Origin: Paenibacillus sonchi | Lineage (GTDB): Bacteria; Bacillota; Bacilli; Paenibacillales; Paenibacillaceae | NCBI RefSeq assembly: GCF_016772475.1 | Contig: NZ_CP068595.1 | Span: forward strand, 4,712,001-4,776,000 | Direction: 5' to 3' | Length of the DNA: 64,000 nt | In this document: piece after piece, positions 43,337 through 52,438 of the stretch | Layout of the letters: each line of letters starts with the position of its first letter | How positions within the stretch are numbered: position 1 is the first letter of the stretch | Notes under the pieces: generated by a model | What the model was told of the DNA's origin: nothing | The model's database searches: none | The model's input: only the letters and a program-made list of their open reading frames with translations | Position numbers and translations under genes: made by a program

Positions 43337-44629
43337 GTGAATGCCAAAGGGCTAACGACACCAAAGGAAAAAGTTCAAGAACTCCAAGAAAAGCTAGGTC
43401 ATGCGGCCAAGGAGAACAGCAAGCGTAAATTCCATGCCCTGTACGACAAAATCCACCGCTGGGACGTGCTGTGCGAAGCCTGGAAACGGGTGAAGGCGAA
43501 TAAGGGGGCTGCAGGAGTAGATGCCGTGACGCTCGCAGATATTGAGGAACAAGGAGAAACAAGCTTCCTCAAGGCTTGCGAGAGAGAATTGAAAGAAGGC
43601 AACTACTATCCCCAGCCCGTACGGCGGCACTTTATCCCAAAGAAAGACGGGAAGCTAAGACCGCTGGGCATACCCACTGTTCGCGACCGAGTCATACAGA
43701 TGGCAACTAAGCTGGTAATTGAACCCATCTTCGAAGCAGACTTCGAAGAAGTCTCTTACGGATTTCGTCCGAAACGAAGTGCGAAAGGAGCGTTGGAACG
43801 AATTCGGAAAGCCTGCAACCGCAAAGGGAATTGGGTAGTCGACGTCGATATCCAAGGTTACTTCGACAATATTAATCAAGAGAAGCTCATGAAATTGATA
43901 CAGATGCGTATCAATGACAGGCGGATCCTGAAATTAATACGGAAGTGGCTACAGGCGGGAGTCATGGAAGAAGGAAACGTAAAGCGATCTGATTTAGGCA
44001 CTCCGCAAGGTGGCGTCATTTCACCGCTGCTGGCGAATATCTACCTGCACTACTTTGACCGATTGTGGGAGAAACACGGAAGTGGATTGGGAGAGCTGAC
44101 AAGGTATGCAGACGACTTTGTAGTGGTCTGCAAAACCAAAAAGGACGCCGAACATGCGTATGAACTCATACGCAGAATCATGGAACGTCTGGAACTCACC
44201 CTACACCCGACGAAAACCCGAATTGTAGGCTTGTGGACAGGAGACGAAGGGTTCGACTTTTTAGGAATGCACCACCGAAAAACGAAAGCAGAAACTTCTC
44301 AAGGGAAGGTATATTATACCACGCAACAGTGGCTAACGAAGAAGGCAGAGGAACGGATCCGAGGCGTGGTCAAAAACAGATTAGCACCGCCGAGCATGCG
44401 CTCAAGATCGTTCGCGGAACAGGTGGAATGGCTCAATCCAAAAATTCAAGGATGGAGAAATTACTACTACACGAACTATAGCCAAAAGAGGTTAACTAAG
44501 CTGGATTGGTATATTTTGCAGAGATTAACCCGGTGGTATGCGAAGAAGAGACAACGTAGAAGATGGATGAGTTCATTATCTGAGGTTAAGTATATTGCCA
44601 ACATGTATGGACTGAAAACGCTATTGTGA
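43337..44629 (+). CDS. ltrA: Group II intron reverse transcriptase/maturase, copy 1
   Basis: A 430-residue protein from a GTG start 9 nt after GAGGAGG. Reverse transcriptase blocks: [74 protein letters not shown] and the catalytic YADDFVVV. A maturase/thumb (X) domain follows ([19 protein letters not shown]). There is no C-terminal HNH endonuclease domain, as usual for class IIC, which therefore relies on single-stranded or hairpin targets. It assists splicing of the intron RNA and copies it into DNA. All catalytic residues are present. Confidence 0.95.
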   Translation: MNAKGLTTPKEKVQELQEKLGHAAKENSKRKFHALYDKIHRWDVLCEAWKRVKANKGAAGVDAVTLADIEEQGETSFLKACERELKEGNYYPQPVRRHFIPKKDGKLRPLGIPTVRDRVIQMATKLVIEPIFEADFEEVSYGFRPKRSAKGALERIRKACNRKGNWVVDVDIQGYFDNINQEKLMKLIQMRINDRRILKLIRKWLQAGVMEEGNVKRSDLGTPQGGVISPLLANIYLHYFDRLWEKHGSGLGELTRYADDFVVVCKTKKDAEHAYELIRRIMERLELTLHPTKTRIVGLWTGDEGFDFLGMHHRKTKAETSQGKVYYTTQQWLTKKAEERIRGVVKNRLAPPSMRSRSFAEQVEWLNPKIQGWRNYYYTNYSQKRLTKLDWYILQRLTRWYAKKRQRRRWMSSLSEVKYIANMYGLKTLL

Positions 44630-44658
44630 TCTGCATGCCCATGAATGACAAACATCGG

Positions 44659-44692
44659 AAAGCCGTATGAGGGAAAACCTCACGTACGGTTT
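44659..44692 (+). ncRNA. Group II intron domain V, copy 1
   Basis: A 34-nt hairpin beginning AAAGCCGTATGAGGGAAAAC, with the AGC catalytic triad near the 5' base, a GAAA-type tetraloop and the complementary arm CTCACGTACGGTTT. It is the catalytic core of the ribozyme. Domain VI follows directly. Confidence 0.9.
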
Positions 44693-45267
44693 GATGAGGA
44701 GGGGCTGGTTTAAATCCAGCCCTTTACTCTAGGCGTGCCCAGAAGTACGCATTATCTAGTTGGTGAAAGTCCAACCAAGGGAGGGACCAAGCCACCTTTG
44801 TAGCTAGGATGCTTGCATATGGCGAAATCTGTGTGTAAAAGCGCATCGACAAAAGTATCAGTCAGAGACTGGGCGAGCAACAATCCAGGCCGCAACATCA
44901 AGTGAATCCTGCCGCGTCGTCAAAAAGGCCCTGCGAAGGGGAACAGAGGGAGCCGAGTCCCGCAACTATGGACGAAGGCCAAGGAAACTGTGCAGAACTT
45001 GGAACAGCAGTGAAGAACTCTCCGGCGTAATGGGAACGGCATGGATTGAAAGATAGTGCAGTGAACTGGGGAGACCCTCCCCCACACGGGAGAATTTTTT
45101 TTTGTAGGAACCCGTAAAGAGACGCTCTATAAGTCCAGAAGACGAAGTGAACCGTCTGTGGGAAGGGAGTCCGAGGGGCTCATAGTACCGAAGAACCTAA
45201 GGACAACATAACCTTAGGGAGGGAAGGAGCCCTGCTTTGTTTATGCTTTTGGAGGAGGTACGAGTGA

Positions 45268-46560
45268 GTGAATGCCAAAGGGCTAACGACACCAAAGGAA
45301 AAAGTTCAAGAACTCCAAGAAAAGCTAGGTCATGCGGCCAAGGAGAACAGCAAGCGTAAATTCCATGCCCTGTACGACAAAATCCACCGCTGGGACGTGC
45401 TGTGCGAAGCCTGGAAACGGGTGAAGGCGAATAAGGGGGCTGCAGGAGTAGATGCCGTGACGCTCGCAGATATTGAGGAACAAGGAGAAACAAGCTTCCT
45501 CAAGGCTTGCGAGAGAGAATTGAAAGAAGGCAACTACTATCCCCAGCCCGTACGGCGGCACTTTATCCCAAAGAAAGACGGGAAGCTAAGACCGCTGGGC
45601 ATACCCACTGTTCGCGACCGAGTCATACAGATGGCAACTAAGCTGGTAATTGAACCCATCTTCGAAGCAGACTTCGAAGAAGTCTCTTACGGATTTCGTC
45701 CGAAACGAAGTGCGAAAGGAGCGTTGGAACGAATTCGGAAAGCCTGCAACCGCAAAGGGAATTGGGTAGTCGACGTCGATATCCAAGGTTACTTCGACAA
45801 TATTAATCAAGAGAAGCTCATGAAATTGATACAGATGCGTATCAATGACAGGCGGATCCTGAAATTAATACGGAAGTGGCTACAGGCGGGAGTCATGGAA
45901 GAAGGAAACGTAAAGCGATCTGATTTAGGCACTCCGCAAGGTGGCGTCATTTCACCGCTGCTGGCGAATATCTACCTGCACTACTTTGACCGATTGTGGG
46001 AGAAACACGGAAGTGGATTGGGAGAGCTGACAAGGTATGCAGACGACTTTGTAGTGGTCTGCAAAACCAAAAAGGACGCCGAACATGCGTATGAACTCAT
46101 ACGCAGAATCATGGAACGTCTGGAACTCACCCTACACCCGACGAAAACCCGAATTGTAGGCTTGTGGACAGGAGACGAAGGGTTCGACTTTTTAGGAATG
46201 CACCACCGAAAAACGAAAGCAGAAACTTCTCAAGGGAAGGTATATTATACCACGCAACAGTGGCTAACGAAGAAGGCAGAGGAACGGATCCGAGGCGTGG
46301 TCAAAAACAGATTAGCACCGCCGAGCATGCGCTCAAGATCGTTCGCGGAACAGGTGGAATGGCTCAATCCAAAAATTCAAGGATGGAGAAATTACTACTA
46401 CACGAACTATAGCCAAAAGAGGTTAGCTAAGCTGGATTGGTATATTTTGCAGAGATTAACCCGGTGGTATGCGAAGAAGAGACAACGTAGAAGATGGATG
46501 AGTTCATTATCTGAGGTTAAGTATATTGCCAACATGTATGGACTGAAAACGCTATTGTGA
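45268..46560 (+). CDS. ltrA: Group II intron reverse transcriptase/maturase, copy 2
   Basis: Identical to the copy-1 protein except for one residue: Thr to Ala in [12 protein letters not shown], near the C-terminal end, from A to G at 46426. It keeps YADD, all reverse transcriptase blocks and the X domain, and also lacks an endonuclease domain. The start is the equivalent GTG 9 nt after GAGGAGG. Both copies therefore look functional and could act in trans on each other. Confidence 0.95.
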   Translation: MNAKGLTTPKEKVQELQEKLGHAAKENSKRKFHALYDKIHRWDVLCEAWKRVKANKGAAGVDAVTLADIEEQGETSFLKACERELKEGNYYPQPVRRHFIPKKDGKLRPLGIPTVRDRVIQMATKLVIEPIFEADFEEVSYGFRPKRSAKGALERIRKACNRKGNWVVDVDIQGYFDNINQEKLMKLIQMRINDRRILKLIRKWLQAGVMEEGNVKRSDLGTPQGGVISPLLANIYLHYFDRLWEKHGSGLGELTRYADDFVVVCKTKKDAEHAYELIRRIMERLELTLHPTKTRIVGLWTGDEGFDFLGMHHRKTKAETSQGKVYYTTQQWLTKKAEERIRGVVKNRLAPPSMRSRSFAEQVEWLNPKIQGWRNYYYTNYSQKRLAKLDWYILQRLTRWYAKKRQRRRWMSSLSEVKYIANMYGLKTLL

Positions 46561-46589
46561 TCTGCATGCCCATGAATGACAAACATCGG

Positions 46590-46623
46590 AAAGCCGTATG
46601 AGGGAAAACCTCACGTACGGTTT
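46590..46623 (+). ncRNA. Group II intron domain V, copy 2
   Basis: The same 34-nt catalytic hairpin as in copy 1, with no base change seen. Confidence 0.9.
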
Positions 46624-46777
46624 GATGAGGAGGGGCTGGTTTAAATCCAGCTCTTTACTCTAGTAGGCTGCACTGTAGCGGTTTCAATTTTCTGGTTCCA
46701 ATTATTTAGAATTTGTGATATTATTTATGCGAACTTACGTTCTTAAGATCAATCCCCGACGAAGGGTGGACCTTACA

Positions 46778-47563
46778 GTGACAGAACGGTTTGCAGAGAT
46801 TGACGGCGTTATCGCCTATATTCACCAGCATATGTATGATCATCTTCCGCTGGAGCGCCTGGCCCGCTACGCCGGTTACAGTCCTTATCATTTTGCCCGC
46901 ATCTTCAAAGAACGGACCGGACTTTCCCCGCTGTATTATGTTTCCTCCCACCGCCTGCAGCGGGCGAAGGACCTGCTGCTGCGCACAGGACTTACCGTCC
47001 GCGATATTTCGCTGGAGATCGGGCAGCAGAGCCTCGGGACCTTCACGTCCCGTTTTGCCGCCAGGGTCGGGATGTCTCCGGCAGAGTTCCGCAATTCAGT
47101 CCAATTTGCCGGAGATCAGATGAGCTCGCTGAGGAAGCTGCAGGACTGGCGGTCTGCTTATCCAATCAGCAGGCTGCCTTCTTCCGTACACGGGACGATT
47201 TCCGCTGAGGTTCCTTTTGACGGGGTTACTCTAATTGGCCTCTTCGCCAAACCGATACCCGAGGGACTGCCTCTGTACAGCACCCTTCTCCCCTCCCTGG
47301 GGCATTTTCACTTCGATCATGTTGCGCCCGGGACTTATTACCTGCTTGCCACCTCTATTTCCTGGGGCACGCGGACGCTGGATTTCCTGCTTTCGCATGC
47401 CACATTGCGTACCCGGTCGAAGATTCCGATCCATGTAGGGCCGGGTTCTCTGGTGCCGTATCAGCAGGTGACTCTGCATCCCCCAAGACTGGACGATCCT
47501 CCGATTCTCATTTCGCTACCGCTGCTCATGAGCCGTTTCCTGAACCGGATTGCGGTTAGATAG
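46778..47563 (+). CDS. AraC family regulator with C-terminal beta domain
   Basis: A 261-residue protein. The AraC double helix-turn-helix is at the N-terminus (about residues 8-105: IDGVIAYIHQHMYDHLPLERLARYAGYSPYHFARIFKERTGLSPLYYVSSHRLQRAKDLLLRTGLTVRDISLEIGQQSLGTFTSRFAARVGMSPAEFR), reversed from the usual order. The C-terminal 120 residues look like a small beta-sandwich (VTLIGLFAKPIPEGLPLYSTLLPS, YYLLATSISWG), possibly a ligand-binding domain. The GTG at 46778 has AAGGGTGG 7 nt upstream; an in-frame GTG at 46715 lacks a site. It lies immediately behind the tandem introns, whose 3' end is about 120 bp upstream. Target genes are unknown. Confidence 0.87.
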   Translation: MTERFAEIDGVIAYIHQHMYDHLPLERLARYAGYSPYHFARIFKERTGLSPLYYVSSHRLQRAKDLLLRTGLTVRDISLEIGQQSLGTFTSRFAARVGMSPAEFRNSVQFAGDQMSSLRKLQDWRSAYPISRLPSSVHGTISAEVPFDGVTLIGLFAKPIPEGLPLYSTLLPSLGHFHFDHVAPGTYYLLATSISWGTRTLDFLLSHATLRTRSKIPIHVGPGSLVPYQQVTLHPPRLDDPPILISLPLLMSRFLNRIAVR

Positions 47564-47718
47564 CCGGGCGGCCTCTATCGTGTTAACATTTTCGCAACAG
47601 ATTCTTTACGGTCCGCATACAAAAGTGAAGAGAGCATTTAATATCCAGCTTCTACAATGAGTGTGTTAGTAAAATATACCTATTGTATGTTGAAGCTTGA
47701 TATGAAGGGATGATTCGC

Positions 47719-49533
47719 TTGAAGGGAAACCCGCTGCACTTTTCTATGAAATGGAAGCTGATTTTAAGCTTTCTGGTCATTGCGCTTATTTTTCTGGGCG
47801 TGGCTGTGTACCAAGGAAATAAGATCGGACAAGTGGAGCTTTCTATGGAAAAGCAAAAAACGGAGATGGAAAACAGGATCACTGTCTCAACGGTTACTAA
47901 GCTGCTGCAGGAACTGAACCGTGCTGAAACGGCGCTTGCCGAAGCCAATGATCCGGAGCTGGCAGCCCCGCTTGTGGACAAGCAGCAGGAGCTTGCCCGG
48001 GAAATGGCCAAAATACATTTTGAGGCCGCAACCCCTGCACTCACAATCCTTGAACTGCTGCGGACCCAGACTGGAGAATACAGCGGGATCATGGATCAAC
48101 TGGTTCAGACCCTGGGAGACGACAGCCTCGATCCATTGACGGTACTGGAACGGACAGATGAATTACATACGAAGGCATTGGCACTGAGCCAGTCTATGCT
48201 GGAGACGAACGGCAAGCTGTATGCGGCAGCGGCGGATAATGCCGAGCGGGCGCAGAGTTATTCTTTTCTTTTGCTGGACCATACCGTTTCAGTTGTTATC
48301 TATGCGGCAGGGGGAGTATTCCTGTTCATGCTGCTGCTCGGCTGGCTGCTGATCCGTTCTTTTGTGTCGCCGGTCGGTAAGCTGCAGGCAGCCCTGCGGG
48401 AGATTGCCGAAGGAGATTTGCGGCAGCAGATCAACTCCCCCTATAACGATGAGCTTGGCCGGCTGAGCCACCATTTCGATCATATGGTGCGCCGGGTGCG
48501 CGACATGCTGCGGCAGACCTTAAGCGCGGCCTCTTCCCTGGCGGATTATTCGCACTCATTTCAGCAATCCTCCACCATTACCGCCCATACCAATCAGGAT
48601 ATTCTTCGCACCATCCAGGAGATTTCCGCAGGGGCGGAGCAGCAGGCGGTGCAGTCAGAACAGAGTACGGTGCTGCTGCAGGAACTGGAACGCGGGGTTC
48701 AGGAGATTACCGATTATACGGATATGATGCTCTCAACGAGTGAAACGGCTAATCGGAATACGCGCAAAGGCTCAGATACGGTTACCGCGCTCCGGGAGAT
48801 TTCCCGGCATTCCCGGGATTCCATCACGAAGGTATATGAGGCGCTGGAAACGCTCGTCCGGCAGTCCGGCGATATTTCGCGTATCACTAATTCCATTACG
48901 GAAATTTCCAAGCAGACGAATATTCTTTCCCTGAACGCCGCCATTGAAGCAGCACGGGCAGGAGCTTCGGGTAAAGGCTTTGCCGTCATCGCGGACGAGG
49001 TCCGGCATTTGTCTGTGCAGACGAACGATTCCTCTATACATATCAGCAAGATCATCAGTGAGCTGCAGGACAGCATGGCGGGTTTCCAGAAATATATGCT
49101 GGGGACCAAAAAAAACCTGGAGGCGCAGGATCACCAGGTGGTGGAGACGCTTGCTTCCTTCGAGGCCATTGACGAATCAATTACCGGGATCAGCCGCCAG
49201 ATCGGGCAAATTCACCAGAAGGTGGAGCAGACCCGGCACATCAATTCCCGGCTGGCCGAATCTGTGCATTCTGTAGCGGCTGTAGCCGAGCAGACGGCAG
49301 CGGGCGTGGAAGAGGTCAACGCTTCCAGCACCCAGCAGGATCAGGCGATCAGTGATATTGCCCGGCAGGCTGTGGAGATCAACGAAATTTCGCAGCAGCT
49401 GTTCCGGGAAATTAATGTGTTCCAAATCGCAGAAGAGACCGGAGCGGGTGCCCCGGCCGGCCAACTGCTTATTATGGAAGAAACCAGAGCTGAGAGTGAG
49501 GAGACAGGTCCGCTACTCGCGATCGCGGAGTGA
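47719..49533 (+). CDS. Methyl-accepting chemotaxis protein
   Basis: A 604-residue chemoreceptor. Membrane helices are at about 11-30 and 195-215, enclosing a helical four-helix-bundle-type sensor of about 160 residues rich in Leu, Glu and Ala. HAMP follows (SFVSPVGKLQAALREIAEGDLRQQI), then a signalling coiled coil with methylation regions and the hairpin tip ISKQTNILSLNAAIEAARAGASGKGFAVIADEVRHLSVQT. It passes attractant or repellent signals to CheA/CheW. TTG 47719 is 8 nt after AAGGGA; the ATG at 47710 overlaps that site and is less likely. The last 21 bp overlap the convergent epimerase gene. Confidence 0.92.
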   Translation: MKGNPLHFSMKWKLILSFLVIALIFLGVAVYQGNKIGQVELSMEKQKTEMENRITVSTVTKLLQELNRAETALAEANDPELAAPLVDKQQELAREMAKIHFEAATPALTILELLRTQTGEYSGIMDQLVQTLGDDSLDPLTVLERTDELHTKALALSQSMLETNGKLYAAAADNAERAQSYSFLLLDHTVSVVIYAAGGVFLFMLLLGWLLIRSFVSPVGKLQAALREIAEGDLRQQINSPYNDELGRLSHHFDHMVRRVRDMLRQTLSAASSLADYSHSFQQSSTITAHTNQDILRTIQEISAGAEQQAVQSEQSTVLLQELERGVQEITDYTDMMLSTSETANRNTRKGSDTVTALREISRHSRDSITKVYEALETLVRQSGDISRITNSITEISKQTNILSLNAAIEAARAGASGKGFAVIADEVRHLSVQTNDSSIHISKIISELQDSMAGFQKYMLGTKKNLEAQDHQVVETLASFEAIDESITGISRQIGQIHQKVEQTRHINSRLAESVHSVAAVAEQTAAGVEEVNASSTQQDQAISDIARQAVEINEISQQLFREINVFQIAEETGAGAPAGQLLIMEETRAESEETGPLLAIAE

Positions 49534-50418
49534 AGCAGCCAGCTCCGTTGCCAGTTCCCTGACCAGCTCCGGGAACCACTCCGCCAGCTTCAGAAACCGG
49601 AAGCCCGCCCCGCGGGCTTTTGCTGTATCCATGTACCAGGATTCTTCGATTCCAAACGGCGACATATCCTGGGCAGCTGTTTCGCTTAGAACCACCGCCT
49701 CCCGTCCTGTCTTCTGCCCGATGATGTTAAGGACCTCCCCGATTGCAAGCGTCCCGTCCGAGCAGGCATTCACAGGCCCCGCAAGCTGGGAGAAGCCCAG
49801 CCCGTACAGGAAATCCGCTGCCTCATCGGAACGGATGAACGAAATAAGCGCCCCCGGATTCGGGATGCCGATTGCTTTTCCTTTCAGCACATGCTCAATA
49901 TGAAAATGCAGCCGCTTCGTATAATCATCCGTACCGAGCACAATCGGAAACCGGACCGCAGCGGCCGGAAAAGCGGCTTGCGTCAAGAGTACCGTTTCCG
50001 CCAGTCTTTTGCCTTCCTGGTAGTTGAAATCTTCCTTTGCGCCAAGCCGCAGCGGATAGGACAGCGGATCAAAATCCGCTTCGCGGAGAATTTCGGGTCC
50101 GGGGTCATACACCGACAGGCTGGAGGTCAGGACGTAACGTTTGGCAGTCTCCGCAAATATGCGGCTGGCCGCAGCCGCCTCATCGGGAGAATAACAGATG
50201 TTGTCATAGACCACATCCCACACGGTATCTCCCACAGCCTCGGCAAGTGCCTTGGCATCCGTGCGGTCCACGTTCAGCCGGTTCACACGGCCGCCAAAGC
50301 CGTCCTTTGTGATTCCTCTTGTAAGAATCGTGACCTGGGTGTCTGCATCCTGGAGCAGGCGTTCCACCAACCGTTTGCCAAAAAAACGGGTTCCCCCGAG
50401 TACAAGTATATTCCTCAT
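49513..50418 (-). CDS. NAD-dependent epimerase/dehydratase family protein
   Basis: A 301-residue extended-SDR protein. The Rossmann loop is ILVLGGTRFFGKRLVERLL (about 3-21, GGTRFFG, a variant of GxxGxxG). VYDNICYSPDEAAAASRIF, VLTSSLSVYD, YQEGKRLAETVLL (Tyr-xxx-Lys) and AVRFPIVLGTDDYTKRLHFHIEHVLKG follow. This resembles nucleoside-sugar epimerase-like or isoflavone-reductase-like proteins of unknown substrate. The ATG at 50418 is 8 nt after AAGGAG. It converges on the chemoreceptor with a 21-bp overlap, so no separate terminator exists between them. Confidence 0.88.
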   Translation of the reverse strand: MRNILVLGGTRFFGKRLVERLLQDADTQVTILTRGITKDGFGGRVNRLNVDRTDAKALAEAVGDTVWDVVYDNICYSPDEAAAASRIFAETAKRYVLTSSLSVYDPGPEILREADFDPLSYPLRLGAKEDFNYQEGKRLAETVLLTQAAFPAAAVRFPIVLGTDDYTKRLHFHIEHVLKGKAIGIPNPGALISFIRSDEAADFLYGLGFSQLAGPVNACSDGTLAIGEVLNIIGQKTGREAVVLSETAAQDMSPFGIEESWYMDTAKARGAGFRFLKLAEWFPELVRELATELAASLRDRE

Positions 50419-50508
50419 GTTATACACTCCTTCTTAAACAGAGTCACGCTATAAATGATCCATATATTCAAAACTTATTCTGAATTCAGGACTGAACGCA
50501 CTATTCTA

Positions 50509-50532
50509 TTGCACTTTCTGCAGCAGAATGCG
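50509..50532 (+). repeat. Dispersed repeat, TGCACTTT-type, copy B
   Basis: TTGCACTTTCTGCAGCAGAA followed by TGCG; matches copy A at 2783 with few changes. It faces copy C. Confidence 0.6.
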
Positions 50533-50553
50533 ATTCGGCGCAGAGCACTGAAG

Positions 50554-50578
50554 GAATCTATTGCAGAAAGTGCAGTCA
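50554..50578 (-). repeat. Dispersed repeat, TGCACTTT-type, copy C
   Basis: On the minus strand TGACTGCACTTTCTGCAATA followed by GATTC; the same motif as copies A and B in inverted orientation to B. Confidence 0.6.
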
Positions 50579-50705
50579 TATCAAAAATGACCATTGTTAT
50601 CTGATATAAGCTCCGCTACAGCGCGGCATGTAAGCCGCCAAGCGCAGCGCCGTCATATTTCCGCATATTATGCTGCCATCCGCAGGCCGGACATCCCGCC
50701 AGCCG

Positions 50706-51434
50706 TCATGCTGGTGCCGGAGCTTCCCCGCCAAAACCCAGCATCTGCACAGTGCCGCTGCTGACCGCCATCGTCATCTCCGCCGCTGTCTCCCGGCGGA
50801 GCAGCTCCAGCATGACGGGAAGCTGGCCTTTTTCATAGGATTCCGCCAGCGCCTGGAGCAAAATCCGGAAATCCAGGTCCTGCGGCTGCGCAGGGCCATC
50901 ATCCTCCGCGAGTTCTTTGCGGACCGCCCCGAGCGCCTGACGCGCCCGGTGCAGCGCCGCCTTGACGGCCCCTTCGGTGGTTCCAAGCATTTCTGCCGTT
51001 TCACCTGCCGGGTAATCAAGCACATCGCGCATTACGAAAACCGTTCTTTGCAGCGGGGATAAATGCCGGATCAGCGCCTGAAAAGCCAGCTCGATCTCAG
51101 ACCGTCCGCTCTCCGGTGCTTGACCGGACATCTGGCCTTGAGTGAGCGCCGCCACAGCTTGCGTGTGTTCCAGCATACGTCCAAGCGAGGTTTTACGCCG
51201 CATGGCATCAATCCAGGTGTTTTTGGCGATCCGCAGCAGCAGCGCTTCGGGATTCGGGCTGTCTGCGAATTTTTTATAAGCAAGCGTTTTGGTCCAGGTG
51301 TCCTGGGCTAAGTCCTCGGCTTCAACACGGGAGCGGGTCAGCGACAGGCAATACCTGAACAGAGCCTCGCGGAGCGGCGGGAAACTTTGTTCATCCATTA
51401 ATATGGCGGTGCTGTATGGTTCAAGGATCGACAC
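50706..51434 (-). CDS. ECF-type RNA polymerase sigma factor
   Basis: A 242-residue sigma-70 family protein. Region 2 is [56 protein letters not shown]; region 4 is [49 protein letters not shown]. These are diagnostic of extracytoplasmic-function sigma factors. A C-terminal extension of about 55 residues ([34 protein letters not shown]...) goes beyond the usual 180-200 and may replace an anti-sigma factor by in-cis control. No anti-sigma gene is next to it. A GTG start at 51434 is preceded by AAAGGAG at 10 nt; the ATG at 51398 lacks a site. The gene is divergent from clpP. Confidence 0.9.
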   Translation of the reverse strand: MSILEPYSTAILMDEQSFPPLREALFRYCLSLTRSRVEAEDLAQDTWTKTLAYKKFADSPNPEALLLRIAKNTWIDAMRRKTSLGRMLEHTQAVAALTQGQMSGQAPESGRSEIELAFQALIRHLSPLQRTVFVMRDVLDYPAGETAEMLGTTEGAVKAALHRARQALGAVRKELAEDDGPAQPQDLDFRILLQALAESYEKGQLPVMLELLRRETAAEMTMAVSSGTVQMLGFGGEAPAPA

Positions 51435-51614
51435 CTGCGATCATCTCCTTTTTGCTCATCCTGGGTTTTCTGTTGCCTCTATTATATAAACGATCTGCAC
51501 AATGTAAAAGATACGCTGTCTTCACAGTTATTTTGCCGGGATCTCTGCCGTATCCTTTGCAGGGCCCCATCCGTTTACAGGGTATCAACCAAAGCTACTC
51601 AAGGAGGCATGAAC

Positions 51615-52196
51615 ATGAGCGTAATACCTTATGTCATTGAACAAACAAACAAGGGGGAGCGTTCCTACGATATTTATTCCCGGCTGCTGAAGGACCGGAT
51701 TGTGTTCGTAGGTGCGGCCATCGACGACCAGCTCGCAAACAGCATCATCGCCCAACTGCTGTTCCTGGCGGCAGACGAGCCGGATAAGGATATCCAGATG
51801 TATATCAACAGCCCGGGAGGTTCGACTACCGCAGGCTTCGGCATTTATGATACGATGCAGGTAATCAAACCGCAGGTCAGTACAATTTGCACCGGCTTTG
51901 CGGCTTCCTTTGCTTCCCTTCTGCTGCTGGCCGGAGCAACCGGCAAACGGTACGCACTGCCGAACAGCGAGATTATGATCCATCAGCCGCATGGCGGAGC
52001 TCAGGGCCAGGCCAGCGACATTGCCATCAGCGCACGCCGTATCCTGCAGATTAGGGAAAAGGTGGTACAGATCAGCGCAGAACGCACGGGACAGCCGGCG
52101 GAGAAGGTGGCGAAGGATATGGACCGGGATTATTTTATGTCGGCCCAGGAGGCGGTGGAATACGGCATTATTGACAAGGTCATTACCAAACTGTAA
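51615..52196 (+). CDS. clpP: ClpP-family serine peptidase (second ClpP)
   Basis: A 193-residue protein with the full ClpP core. [41 protein letters not shown] is followed by the catalytic triad: Ser (about 98) in [14 protein letters not shown], His (about 122) in IMIHQPHGG and Asp (about 171) in [20 protein letters not shown]. Most housekeeping ClpP proteins have ASMGAFLL where this one has ASFASLLL, so it is probably a paralogue rather than the main ClpP. It would form the proteolytic barrel for a Clp ATPase; none is nearby. The ATG at 51615 is 7 nt after AAGGAGG; the ATG at 51609 is too close to the site. Small genes follow directly. Confidence 0.92.
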   Translation: MSVIPYVIEQTNKGERSYDIYSRLLKDRIVFVGAAIDDQLANSIIAQLLFLAADEPDKDIQMYINSPGGSTTAGFGIYDTMQVIKPQVSTICTGFAASFASLLLLAGATGKRYALPNSEIMIHQPHGGAQGQASDIAISARRILQIREKVVQISAERTGQPAEKVAKDMDRDYFMSAQEAVEYGIIDKVITKL

Positions 52197-52215
52197 GCAG
52201 AGGAGCGGATTCTAA

Positions 52216-52422
52216 ATGCTGGAAGCTTTAAAAGGCCAAGAGGTCAGTATGAATTTTCTGGATGGTTCAAGTATAAGAGGCGGTGTTCTGGAGGAAATCG
52301 ACGAGCGGTTTGTCAAATATCGTACCGAATATCAGGTGCTGTATATTCCCATTACCTCGATCCGCGCTGTGGCTGTGGAGACGAAAGAGCGCGAGCGTCC
52401 GCGGGTCGGATTTGGACAATAG
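52216..52422 (+). CDS. Small Sm/DUF2642-like protein
   Basis: A 68-residue protein: a short beta barrel-like pattern (EVSMNFLDGSSIRGGVLEEIDERFVKYRTEYQVLYIPITSIRAVAVE). It resembles YuzF/DUF2642-type or Sm-like small proteins, where a curved beta sheet with DGxxxxGxLxxIDxxxV occurs. Function is unknown. It begins 19 bp after the clpP stop with an AGAGGAG site, so it is probably in the clpP operon. Confidence 0.7.
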   Translation: MLEALKGQEVSMNFLDGSSIRGGVLEEIDERFVKYRTEYQVLYIPITSIRAVAVETKERERPRVGFGQ

Positions 52423-52438
52423 CAAGGAGAGGGAAAAC

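Larger units (their letters stand above)
42804..44727 (+). mobile_element. Group IIC intron, copy 1
   Basis: The element starts GTGCCCAG, close to the GUGYG consensus of group II introns, and ends with ...CCTTTAC, fitting the AY 3' end. About 530 bp of conserved ribozyme sequence (domains I-III) precede the maturase gene in domain IV. A 34-nt domain V (44659-44692) with the AGC triad and a domain VI hairpin (GGGCTGG/CCAGCCC) follow. It sits right behind an intrinsic terminator, the insertion habit of class IIC. By eye only three differences from copy 2 were found in about 1.93 kb (43088, 44495, 44721). The 3' boundary could be off by a few bases. Confidence 0.9.
44735..46658 (+). mobile_element. 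Group IIC intron, copy 2 (tandem)
   Basis: The same 1924-bp layout as copy 1, shifted by exactly 1931 bp, so only 7 bp (TCTAGGC) separate the copies. It starts GTGCCCAG and ends CTTTAC before TCTAGTAGGC. It lies 12 bp behind the domain VI hairpin of copy 1. One difference from copy 1 (C to T at 46652) falls in a domain VI stem and keeps a G-U pair. Near-identity indicates a very recent event: homing into the tail of copy 1, or duplication. Confidence 0.9.
50419..50705. other. Intergenic region between the epimerase and sigma-factor genes
   Basis: No gene seen in about 287 bp. It contains two inverted copies of the TGCACTTTCTGCA repeat (listed separately) that could pair into a long hairpin. 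Confidence 0.5.
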
